Shown in pieces: positions 7,532-13,966 of a stretch of 24,733 nt of DNA (position 1 is its first letter; each line of letters opens with the position of its first letter). Both the position numbers and the translations under genes were made by a program. Below the pieces are notes generated by a model, which ran no database searches, was not told the origin of the DNA, and saw only the letters and a list, made by a program, of their open reading frames with translations. Source of the stretch: an uncultured Oscillospiraceae bacterium. Lineage in GTDB: Bacteria; Bacillota; Clostridia; Oscillospirales; Ruminococcaceae. The DNA is taken from assembly GCA_910587465.1 (NCBI GenBank), contig CAJUMS010000037.1, positions 1 to 24,733 of the forward strand, given 5' to 3'.

Positions 7532-8696
7532 TCTATGCGCCGATATAGGCTGGAAAAGCCTTAACCATGTGGGAGAACAGCTCTGCGGCGACCATATCGA
7601 GATAATCGAAATGGACGACGATTCTACGGTTCTGGTGCTGGCGGACGGCTTGGGGAGCGGCGTTAAGGCGTCTATTCTCTCAACGCTCACCTCGAAGATC
7701 ATCGCCACAATGACCTCGCAGGGCATTTCTCTGGAGGAGTGCGTAAAGACTATCGCCGCTACCCTGCCGATATGCAAAGTGCGCGAGGTCGCATATTCCA
7801 CCTTTACGATCATTCGCCTTATCAACAACGAGGAGGCGGAGATCATATGCTACGACAACCCCGACGTTATTATGTACCGTGACGGCAAACAATACGATTA
7901 TCATCTTCAGGAGCTGAATATTGAGGGCAAAATCATTCATAAGGCGCGCGTTAAATTACAAGAGAACGATACGTTTATCGCAATGAGCGACGGCTGTATT
8001 CACGCGGGTGTGGGAATGTCTCTGAATTTCGGCTGGGAGCGCAAGGATATCGCGGAGTTTATGGAGTCGCTGACCGACGTCGGATTTACCGCGAAAACGC
8101 TGTCGACGGTGTTGACGGACGAGTGCCTGAAGCTATACGGCGGCAATCCCGGTGACGACACGACAGCTATGACCGTGCGTATCCGCGCGAGACAGCAGAT
8201 GAATCTAATGATAGGTCCTCCCTCAGACAGAAACGACTGCGACAAGATGGTCTCGCTGTTCCTCTCAAAAGGCGGCAAGCGTATCGTCTGTGGAGGTACA
8301 ACATCTACGATCGTGTCTCAGCACCTCGGAAAGCCGATAATCCCAAACATAAACTACTTCGACCCCGAGATACCGCCTACAGCGACTATCGAGGGAATAG
8401 ATCTCGTTACCGAGGGCGTGATCACGATCAACCGTGTAAACGAATACGCTAAGGATTATCTTGAGAACAACGAGAGCTACAAGCAGTGGAATTACAAGCA
8501 GGACGGCGCGGCGTTGATCTCGCGTATGCTGTTTGAGGAAGCGACGGACATCAACTTCTACGTCGGCAGAGCGGTAAACCCCGCACATCAGAACCCCAAT
8601 CTGCCGATCAACTTCAACATAAAAATGCAGCTTGTAAACGAGCTGTCCGAAAGCCTTAAGAAAATGGGCAAAAAGATAAAGGTAAACTATTTCTAA
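7524..8696 (+). CDS. SpoIIE-type PP2C serine/threonine phosphatase linked to HydS
   Basis: This 390-residue protein has an N-terminal SpoIIE/PP2C phosphatase domain at about residues 1-220. Metal-binding acidic residues are visible in CGDH (D23), LADGLGSG (D41), MSDGCIH (D156) and GDDTTA (D211, D212), so it should be active. Residues about 230-390 form an extension, starting GPPSDRNDCDKMVSLFLSKGG and rich in conserved-looking Gly and Asn motifs, that I cannot assign to a named domain. Its start lies inside the 3' end of hydS (8-bp overlap), implying translational coupling. PP2C-type phosphatases next to group C hydrogenases are the known basis for proposing H2-controlled dephosphorylation. 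The target protein is not identifiable here. Confidence 0.92.
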   Translation: MNNLCADIGWKSLNHVGEQLCGDHIEIIEMDDDSTVLVLADGLGSGVKASILSTLTSKIIATMTSQGISLEECVKTIAATLPICKVREVAYSTFTIIRLINNEEAEIICYDNPDVIMYRDGKQYDYHLQELNIEGKIIHKARVKLQENDTFIAMSDGCIHAGVGMSLNFGWERKDIAEFMESLTDVGFTAKTLSTVLTDECLKLYGGNPGDDTTAMTVRIRARQQMNLMIGPPSDRNDCDKMVSLFLSKGGKRIVCGGTTSTIVSQHLGKPIIPNINYFDPEIPPTATIEGIDLVTEGVITINRVNEYAKDYLENNESYKQWNYKQDGAALISRMLFEEATDINFYVGRAVNPAHQNPNLPINFNIKMQLVNELSESLKKMGKKIKVNYF

Positions 8697-8708
8697 GGAG
8701 AAACCGAT

Positions 8709-10202
8709 ATGGAGCACAAAACCGACTATATTTACGATAAGAACGGCAAGCTCATCTACAAATTCGACACCAAGGTGCAGTACATCAAATATAAGGTGCT
8801 GCGCGAGGTGGCGCGCGAGGCATGGGCGGGAACGCTCTTTGAAAACGTTCTGGATATCCCGAAGATGATCGTTCCCGGCAAGGAGCCGACTATGCGCTGC
8901 TGTGTTTACAAGGAGCGCGCGATACTCGGCGAGCGCGTTAAGATCGCAATGGGTGGCGACAAGAACAACCCCAATGTTATCGAGGTGATAGAGACCGCCT
9001 GCGACGAATGTCCTATGGGCGGCTACGAGGTAACGAACGCATGCCGCGGCTGTCTTGCGCACCGCTGTATGGACTCGTGCCGCAAGGGCGCGATCTCGTT
9101 CGATCACAACCAGAAAGCGCATATCGACAAGAGCAAGTGCGTTGAATGCGGACTGTGCGCTAAGAGCTGCCCCTACACCGCGATAATGAACTTCAAGCGC
9201 CCGTGCATGAGCGCCTGCAAGGTAAACGCTATCTCGATGAACGAGGACAAGGCGGCGAAGATCGACAACGACAAGTGCATTTCCTGCGGCGCGTGCGTTT
9301 ATCAGTGCCCATTCGGAGCGATCACTGATAAGTCGTTCATTATCAACGTCATTGATATGATCCAAAGGAGCGAACAGAACAAAAAGTACAAGGTGTATGC
9401 GCTTGTAGCGCCCGCTATCGGCTCGCAGTATGCTTACGCTAAGCTGGGGCAGGTCATATCGGGTATCAAGGAGCTTGGCTTCTATACTGTTATCGAGGCG
9501 GCACTGGGCGCGGATATGGTTGCATATATGGAGAGTAAGGAGCTTGCGGAAAGCGGCGACTACCTGACATCGAGCTGCTGCCCCGCATTCGTGGACTACA
9601 TTCACAAGAACTTCCCGAATATGGTAGACCATATCTCGCACATCCTCTCCCCTATGGCTACTATCGCAAGATATATCAAATCCACCGACCCCGAGGCGAA
9701 GATAGTGTTTATCGGTCCGTGCACGGCTAAGAAGATGGAGTTTCAGAAGGAGACCGTGCGGCCGTATATCGACAGCGTTATCACGTTTGAGGAGCTTCAG
9801 GCTCTGTTCGACAGCAAGGATATCGATATCCGCGAGCTGGACGAGGATCTTCTTGAAAACGCGTCTTACTATGGACGTATTTTCGCGAGAAGCGGCGGTT
9901 TGGCTGACGCGGTTCAGCAGGCTCTCAAGGAGCAGAATCTCGGCGACTTCGAGCTTAAAGCGGTTTCCTGCGACGGAATTGAAGCGTGCAAAATGGCGCT
10001 GCTCAAGAAGAGCAAGGGCGCTCTCGACGCGAACTTCATCGAGGGTATGGCGTGCGTCGGCGGCTGTATAGGCGGCGCGGGCTGTCTTACCCATGGAGAG
10101 AAGAACAAAGCCGAGGTCGACAAATATGGCAAGGAGGCTATCGAGAAAACCATTTCCGAAGCTATCAGCCTTGTTAAGCTGCCCGAGGAGCAGCATAGCT
10201 AA
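8709..10202 (+). CDS. hydA2: Ferredoxin-dependent [FeFe]-hydrogenase, HydA2-like
   Basis: This 497-residue catalytic-type [FeFe]-hydrogenase would reduce protons to H2 with ferredoxin in the cytoplasm. The N-terminal 210 residues carry many Cys, including clear ferredoxin motifs at C144/147/150/154 and C190/193/196/200 and further pairs at 98/101, 112/115, 120/124 and 166/170. H-cluster motifs are near canonical: L1 TSSCCPAF (C290, C291), L2 IGPCTAKKME (C338), L3 EGMACVGGCIGGAG (C449, C453). Phe after CCPA, instead of Trp, suggests the group B or HydA2 class rather than group A. No flavin or NAD module is present, so it is probably non-bifurcating. It starts 12 bp after the phosphatase, with AAGGAG overlapping that stop codon, and ends the operon at a strong terminator. 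Confidence 0.93.
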   Translation: MEHKTDYIYDKNGKLIYKFDTKVQYIKYKVLREVAREAWAGTLFENVLDIPKMIVPGKEPTMRCCVYKERAILGERVKIAMGGDKNNPNVIEVIETACDECPMGGYEVTNACRGCLAHRCMDSCRKGAISFDHNQKAHIDKSKCVECGLCAKSCPYTAIMNFKRPCMSACKVNAISMNEDKAAKIDNDKCISCGACVYQCPFGAITDKSFIINVIDMIQRSEQNKKYKVYALVAPAIGSQYAYAKLGQVISGIKELGFYTVIEAALGADMVAYMESKELAESGDYLTSSCCPAFVDYIHKNFPNMVDHISHILSPMATIARYIKSTDPEAKIVFIGPCTAKKMEFQKETVRPYIDSVITFEELQALFDSKDIDIRELDEDLLENASYYGRIFARSGGLADAVQQALKEQNLGDFELKAVSCDGIEACKMALLKKSKGALDANFIEGMACVGGCIGGAGCLTHGEKNKAEVDKYGKEAIEKTISEAISLVKLPEEQHS

Positions 10203-10218
10203 AAGCACATACAAAATT

Positions 10219-10253
10219 ATCGGGGATAGCGATATCCCCGATTTTTATTTTTT
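10219..10253 (+). terminator. Rho-independent terminator of the adhE-hydA2 block
   Basis: ATCGGGGATA (10219-10228), loop GCGA, TATCCCCGAT (10233-10242) form a perfect 10-bp stem followed by a T-rich tract to 10253. It ends the plus-strand operon 16 bp after hydA2. The stop codon of the converging nitroreductase gene lies inside the T tract, so the hairpin may serve both strands. Confidence 0.93.
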
Positions 10254-10835
10254 CCATTCAATCGTATCACCTATTGGCTTTCTCGGTCTCGGCGCTGGCG
10301 ATTCGGAGGCATAACCTACCGCCAGCGCCGCGAAAAGTTCACCACCAGTGTTCAGCCACTTATTAAGCTCCTGCTGAGCGAAAAACGTATTACACACCCA
10401 CAGACTGCCGAGCTTGAGCTCAACCGCCGCAAGCGACATATTCTGCATAGCCGCGCCGATAGACTGCGCGTTGCATATCTCGTAAACGCGCTCATCGACC
10501 GATAATGTCCGCGAAAGTTCCGCGCCTAGGGTGTTCACGACGAATATCACCGCCGCTGACTGCCTCATAACCTTTAAGGTGTGCTCCGCATCCGTGATAC
10601 TCCCCGCGCTTTCAGGGAGAAACGGCTCGCGCTTTTCGCGTTCAATACCGCGCTCCATTGCCGAAAGCGCGTCCCGCTTTGCGCTTCCAGTAACAATAAC
10701 GTATTTCCACGGCTGACGGTTTTTTGCCGAGGGCGCGCACATTCCCGCCGCGATTATCTGCTCCAACATTTCGCGCGGCACTTCCCTGCCGTCATATTTG
10801 CGGATACTTCGGCGATCTTTGATCTCCTTTATCAT
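10245..10835 (-). CDS. Nitroreductase-family FMN oxidoreductase
   Basis: This 196-residue protein is of typical nitroreductase length. The N-terminal signature RRSIRKYDGREVP (about 8-20), followed by MCAPSAKNRQPWKYVIV (about 32-48), is the FMN phosphate and isoalloxazine binding region of the family. The middle NAQSIGAAMQNMSLAAVELKLGS (about 123-145) and the C-terminal ALAVGY also fit. These dimeric enzymes reduce quinones, nitro compounds or flavins with NAD(P)H; the substrate is not predictable. It overlaps the upstream membrane gene by 4 bp (ATGA), so both share the promoter at 11454-11482. Its stop sits in the T tract of the hydA2 terminator. Confidence 0.92.
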   Translation of the reverse strand: MIKEIKDRRSIRKYDGREVPREMLEQIIAAGMCAPSAKNRQPWKYVIVTGSAKRDALSAMERGIEREKREPFLPESAGSITDAEHTLKVMRQSAAVIFVVNTLGAELSRTLSVDERVYEICNAQSIGAAMQNMSLAAVELKLGSLWVCNTFFAQQELNKWLNTGGELFAALAVGYASESPAPRPRKPIGDTIEWKK

Positions 10836-11422
10836 TTCAGCTCGTCCTCGGGCATATCGACTTCCTTTGCGACGAGCAGCTGCTTTTCAACATTCGACGC
10901 CCCCGCCATTGCGATAATATCGAACGCACAGCCCAAAATCAACGAAATACCGAGCAATATAGAAGTGACCTTATCCGAATAATTGCCGTAGTTAATGCCG
11001 ATAAATATGCCGATAGCCACTATCGCCAGCATAGGAATAAGCATTATATACCACTTTTTAAAACCCGCCTTCTTCACCGCGAACATACTCGGTATCTTAA
11101 CAACGCCGAAGATACCCGCGAAAATTCCCGCTATTATCGTGAAAAAGACCTTAATGTGCTCGGTCAAAAAGATCAGCAGCGCGCCAGCGACAACGCCGAG
11201 CACCGACGTGATTATCACCGCCGCTCCACCGCTCTTATCCTTTTTAACAGCCCACACCAGAAACGTGATTATTCCGTAAGCCGCCGCGATAATACCGAGT
11301 ATCTTTATCAGCATTACCACAAGGTTTGAACTGAAAATTATCATAAACAGTCCGCCGGCCAACTCAAGCATAGCAAGCAGCACAAGATTTCTCCTGATAC
11401 CCTTTAATACGTCCAGATCCAT
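10832..11422 (-). CDS. DUF308/HdeD-like integral membrane protein
   Basis: This 196-residue hydrophobic protein has about six membrane segments, for example LVLLAMLELAGGLFMIIFSS, LVVMLIKILGIIAAAYGIIT, AAVIITSVLGVVAGALLIFL, VFFTIIAGIFAGIFGVV, MLIPMLAIVAIGIFIGI and TSILLGISLILGCAFDII. The paired, Gly-rich helices and the acidic hydrophilic tail (VDMPEDELK) resemble the DUF308/HdeD family, whose members are linked to acid or stress resistance but are poorly understood. It is first in a two-gene operon with the nitroreductase and has a GGAGG site before its ATG. Family assignment is by pattern only. Confidence 0.75.
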   Translation of the reverse strand: MDLDVLKGIRRNLVLLAMLELAGGLFMIIFSSNLVVMLIKILGIIAAAYGIITFLVWAVKKDKSGGAAVIITSVLGVVAGALLIFLTEHIKVFFTIIAGIFAGIFGVVKIPSMFAVKKAGFKKWYIMLIPMLAIVAIGIFIGINYGNYSDKVTSILLGISLILGCAFDIIAMAGASNVEKQLLVAKEVDMPEDELK

Positions 11423-11453
11423 TTTTCTCCTCCCAAGTTTTGGTACTGTTTTA

Positions 11454-11482
11454 ATTATAACCCTTTTTTAAGCTGTTGTCAA
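11454..11482 (-). promoter_or_regulatory. Consensus sigma-A promoter for the DUF308-nitroreductase operon
   Basis: Read on the minus strand, TTGACA (11477-11482) and TATAAT (11454-11459) are both perfect and separated by 17 bp. The start codon follows about 30 bp downstream. No operator-like repeat overlaps it, so strong constitutive expression is expected. Confidence 0.9.
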
Positions 11483-11529
11483 GCACTATGGACAATTTTG
11501 AGAAATTTACAAGTTTTTTTATAAACCCC

Positions 11530-11558
11530 TTGACAAACATATGAAAAAAGTGTATAAT
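11530..11558 (+). promoter_or_regulatory. Consensus sigma-A promoter for tRNA-Ser
   Basis: TTGACA (11530-11535) and TATAAT (11553-11558) with a 17-bp spacer lie 11 bp before the mature tRNA 5' end, so the 5' leader must be only a few bases. It diverges from the equally perfect minus-strand promoter about 50 bp away. Confidence 0.92.
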
Positions 11559-11569
11559 ATTATAGTCAC

Positions 11570-11658
11570 GGAAGCGTATCGAAGTGGTCATAACGGGACT
11601 GACTCGAAATCAGTTGTACCTCACGGTACCGTGGGTTCGAATCCCACCGCTTCCGCCA
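11570..11658 (+). tRNA. tRNA-Ser (anticodon CGA)
   Basis: The acceptor stem GGAAGCG (11570-11576) pairs with CGCTTCC (11648-11654), followed by discriminator G and an encoded CCA (11656-11658). The anticodon stem-loop ACTGA-CTCGAAA-TCAGT gives anticodon CGA, reading UCG. The long variable arm TGTACC-TCAC-GGTACC is the class II hallmark of tRNA-Ser. The T arm is GTGGG-TTCGAAT-CCCAC. It is 89 nt including CCA. Confidence 0.97.
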
Positions 11659-11682
11659 ACTAAATGTTACCAAAAAGATATC

Positions 11683-11720
11683 ATGCCCGCAAACGGCTGT
11701 GTAAAGCCATTTGTGGGCAT
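11683..11720. repeat. Inverted repeat in the tRNA-Ser trailer
   Basis: ATGCCCGCAAA (11683-11693) pairs with TTTGTGGGCAT (11710-11720) with one G-T wobble, and GGC (11695-11697) pairs with GCC (11706-11708) inside. No T run follows, so it is not a classical terminator. It may be an RNA processing structure in the long tRNA trailer. The rest of 11659-11832 shows no convincing gene. Confidence 0.55.
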
Positions 11721-11832
11721 AAATCTTGTGAAAAACAGAAATCGCCCTCCGTAGATATTTTCGACACGAAAATGGACTTGAACCCTCCCCTACAAAATTT
11801 TTCCGGTTAAAATTGGATATTTTTACCAAATT

Positions 11833-11885
11833 GCCTGTGAATAATTTCTCGTTCGCGAGAGCTCATTCACGGGCGATTTTTTGTT
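11833..11885 (+). terminator. Strong rho-independent terminator, UUCG-capped
   Basis: GCCTGTGAAT (11833-11842) pairs with ATTCACGGGC (11865-11874), and an inner TCTCG (11847-11851) pairs with CGAGA (11856-11860) around a TTCG tetraloop. ATTTTTTGTTTT follows. It is probably the end of the tRNA-Ser transcript, which would make a trailer of about 175 nt. Confidence 0.88.
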
Positions 11886-11922
11886 TTCAGAATCTTGACA
11901 AAAAACCTGCTAAGAAAAGTCA

Positions 11923-11949
11923 ATAGACAAAATAGACAAAATAGCCAAA
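11923..11949. repeat. Short tandem repeat, three 9-bp units
   Basis: ATAGACAAA, ATAGACAAA and ATAGCCAAA lie head to tail in the non-coding stretch downstream of the IS110 transposase. The third unit differs by one base. No function is evident. The rest of 11886-12057 is AT-rich and shows no gene. Confidence 0.7.
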
Positions 11950-12057
11950 AAACGAATTGTTTTTTTGTAACAGGTAGCGCAAAAAGGTACAGCAAAGCTA
12001 GCCGCAGAAGTGCAGAAATTTCAGCCACCAAGAACTGTAATGCATGCGATTAGGCAG

Positions 12058-13242
12058 TTATCGAATAAAGTTCCATAACCTTACCGTAATAAACGCGGAG
12101 AAACTTGTTAATACCGGCACCATAGCTTCTTTGGAGGATTTTCCCTCGCTGCGTTTCTTTTGAATGAAGTCGTAGACAGGATCGCCGTTTGGTTTATGCT
12201 GAATAAGACTTTGCATAATTTCAAACGCGGTTTTTCGCAAATAACTGTTTCCGCGTTTTGAAATGTGTCGTTCAGAGGCGTTGAAGGTTCCGGATTGGTA
12301 AGGCGGCGCATCAATGCCGGCATAGGCAACCAATGAGCGCTTGTTTTTAAAGCGGCGCACATCGCCAATTTCCGCAATAATACGCGGCGCGAGCGTATCA
12401 CCAATACAAGGCATATCTTTTACAATAAAATATTCCGGAAGGGACTTGCAAAATTCCTGCATTTGTGCTAAAATGGTATTGCGCGATTCGGTTATTGACT
12501 GAATCAGCTTTACAGCTTCACTAACGGCGATCTGAGTGGATACGGAGTTAGGGAGCGTTGGGATACCGTTTTGAGCAATGGCGAGGATTTGAGCCGCCTT
12601 ACGTTCGTTTAAACGGTATCCCTTTTCTTTTGCCCAAGCGCAGTAATCTATTGTGAAGCCTTGCTCACCCATTTCGAGAATGTGACTGCAATGGTAATAC
12701 CGAGCAACGAAATCCGTTAGCTTGCAATTGCTTTTGTTGTCGGCTAAAACGGTTTGAATATTTGGCATTGATTGATCAAGCAAATTGCTCAGATTGACCT
12801 TTGCTTTTATCAGAAGAGAAACCGTTTGGTAATACTGCCGCGCAAGCAGTTTAAGCTCTTGGTAAACCTCGCCCTTGGGCAGTGTTGGAGTAAGTTCGCT
12901 CCAATATGTAAGTCCGAAGTTCGCGATTTTAATAGAGTCGATCTTGTCCGTTTTGGCACGACGAAGACTTTGTGAGCAGAATTTTTTCATTCGCAGTGCA
13001 TTCACACAGCACACAAAAATTCCGCTCTCAACGAGGGGAATAACTACGGGGAGGTGGTAGTGTCCGGTGTCCTCAAGCACGACACGGACTTCTTCATCAA
13101 AAGATTTGATCAAAGCAACTAAGCTTTCAAGTCCGTCGGCTGTGTGATTGATCTCAAACGGAGGCTGTAAAACCTCTCCGCCCGGTTTCAATATACAAAT
13201 TGTGCTTTTGCCTTTGGACACGTCAATTCCAACGCTGATCAT
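12058..13242 (-). CDS. IS110-family transposase (DEDD, bridge-RNA type)
   Basis: This 394-residue IS110 transposase is apparently intact. The N-terminal RuvC-like DEDD domain has D7 (GIDVSK), E57 (VLEDTGHYH), and D99 and D102 (KTDKID), with the spacing expected for the family. The C-terminal Transposase_20 domain has LVAYAGIDAPPYQSGTF and ISKRGNSYLRK; S317 in QSG is the likely catalytic serine. IS110 enzymes are RNA-guided recombinases using a bridge RNA encoded in a non-coding end of the element. ATG 13242 follows AAGGAA. At 394 residues it is somewhat long for the family because of the helical linker (about 130-265). Confidence 0.95.
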   Translation of the reverse strand: MISVGIDVSKGKSTICILKPGGEVLQPPFEINHTADGLESLVALIKSFDEEVRVVLEDTGHYHLPVVIPLVESGIFVCCVNALRMKKFCSQSLRRAKTDKIDSIKIANFGLTYWSELTPTLPKGEVYQELKLLARQYYQTVSLLIKAKVNLSNLLDQSMPNIQTVLADNKSNCKLTDFVARYYHCSHILEMGEQGFTIDYCAWAKEKGYRLNERKAAQILAIAQNGIPTLPNSVSTQIAVSEAVKLIQSITESRNTILAQMQEFCKSLPEYFIVKDMPCIGDTLAPRIIAEIGDVRRFKNKRSLVAYAGIDAPPYQSGTFNASERHISKRGNSYLRKTAFEIMQSLIQHKPNGDPVYDFIQKKRSEGKSSKEAMVPVLTSFSAFITVRLWNFIR

Positions 13243-13392
13243 TTACATTCCTTCTTTCCGAAAAAATAATTGTAATGTTCCACCGAGAGCTTATTACGAT
13301 TCATTTTGGTTAGTGACACGAACGCGTTTGCCGTTGGGTGTGCCTTTGGGCTAGCCCAAAGGCACACCCAACGGCAAACGGAACAACCTGCT
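13243..13392 (-). other. IS110 left non-coding end, candidate bridge-RNA region
   Basis: About 150 bp lie between the transposase start and the putative element end. In the IS110 subgroup the bridge RNA comes from this side of the transposase, on the same strand. I cannot fold the two guide loops by eye, so the ncRNA is proposed by position only. Unusually, the 56-bp perfect palindrome (13325-13380) fills more than a third of this interval. Confidence 0.35.
13325..13380. repeat. Perfect 56-bp palindrome
   Basis: Two 28-base arms meet at GGGCT/AGCCC (13348-13357) with no spacer and no mismatch. The outermost bases are CGTTTGCC at 13325 and GGCAAACG ending at 13380. As RNA it would form a hairpin of about 26 bp on either strand; as DNA it could extrude a cruciform. 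There is no T run beside it, so it is not an ordinary terminator. It lies in the non-coding end of the IS110 element, 5 bp inside the putative boundary. Confidence 0.95.
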
Positions 13393-13495
13393 TAATCGAA
13401 TCTTTATAACAAGAAGGCGGTTGACACTTTTTTGTACGAACGCAAAGTTCTAAGATTTTGTCGTCAATCTATTACCTTCTCATTATAACAAAAAT

Positions 13496-13543
13496 AAGCA
13501 CAGTTTGCAATGACATTACTGCCTTGCTTGCTGTGCTTTTATT
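13496..13543. terminator. Bidirectional terminator-like hairpin between the two IS elements
   Basis: AAGCACAG (13496-13503) pairs with CTGTGCTT (13531-13538), and inner TGCAA pairs with TTGC. On the plus strand TTTTATT follows; on the minus strand the stem is followed by ATTTTTG. It could insulate the flanking elements from read-through. No gene is visible in the surrounding 13393-13573. Confidence 0.6.
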
Positions 13544-13627
13544 GTACCAAAGATTTTGATATTGTATAATAAAACTTGACACCATTATAACAAAGAAGTA
13601 AAATGAAAAGAAAAGGAGGGTGTTAAG

Positions 13628-13966
13628 ATGAGACAAAGAAGGAGTTACGCCAAGGAGTACAAGATACAGGCGGTAAAGTTGGCGAAAACGAGGGGAACGA
13701 AAGCAGCGGCAACGGAGCCGGGGATACTCGAAGGGAAACTAAGCGGGTGGGTACACAAGGCGAAAAGCGGTCATATGGATTTGTGGCACGGCGAACAAAG
13801 ACCGGAAACCGCGCTGACGCTCGCCGCTGAAAACGAAGAATTGAGGCGGCAGTTAAAGGAGCGCGACAAGGAGATCAAGCGGCTTAACGAATTGAACGAG
13901 TTCTTGGAGGAAGCGTTGACTTTTTTCGCGGCGAGCCATCGGAAGTCTGGAAGAGGGAACGATTGA
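13628..13966 (+). CDS. IS3-family OrfA, helix-turn-helix protein
   Basis: This 112-residue OrfA has a strong AAAGGAGGG site. It starts RRSYAKEYKIQAVKLAKTRG, the Transposase_8 helix-turn-helix of IS3 OrfA, followed by AAENEELRRQLKERDKEIKR (about 75-95), the leucine-zipper-like coiled coil used for multimerisation. The recognition helix region KAAATEPGILEGKLSGWVHKA is degenerate against the usual pattern. It overlaps orfB, which is reached by a -1 frameshift at T6C (13921-13927). Alone, OrfA acts as a repressor or DNA-binding partner. Confidence 0.85.
   Translation: MRQRRSYAKEYKIQAVKLAKTRGTKAAATEPGILEGKLSGWVHKAKSGHMDLWHGEQRPETALTLAAENEELRRQLKERDKEIKRLNELNEFLEEALTFFAASHRKSGRGND

Larger units (their letters stand above)
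11904..13392 (-). mobile_element. IS110-family insertion sequence, provisional ends
   Basis: The transposase type defines the family. The ends are provisional: an 8-bp direct repeat AACCTGCT occurs at 11904-11911 and 13385-13392 and brackets the transposase with about 150 bp of non-coding DNA on each side. The resulting length of about 1.49 kb is normal for IS110 elements. IS110 elements lack long terminal inverted repeats and recombine at short shared cores, so short direct repeats are expected. The repeat is short enough to arise by chance, and an empty site is needed to confirm it. Confidence 0.45.

Noticed and set aside
8265..10214. A 649-codon minus-strand open frame opposite hydA2 and the end of the phosphatase gene
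   Set aside because: It is antisense to an unambiguous hydrogenase with all its Cys motifs. Its translation has no domain logic, and the opening arises from codon bias of the real gene.
11760..11800. GGTTCAAGTCC on the minus strand, resembling a tRNA T arm
   Set aside because: The flanking stem does not pair properly and no acceptor or anticodon stem surrounds it, so it is not a tRNA or a clear att remnant.
11566..11829. Minus-strand ORF with WDSNPRYREVQLISSQSRYD
   Set aside because: This is the antisense translation of tRNA-Ser, a common spurious annotation.
11923..11949. Tandem 9-bp units considered as a CRISPR array or iterons
   Set aside because: There are only three contiguous units without spacers and no cas or replication gene nearby. 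It is a short sequence-slippage repeat.
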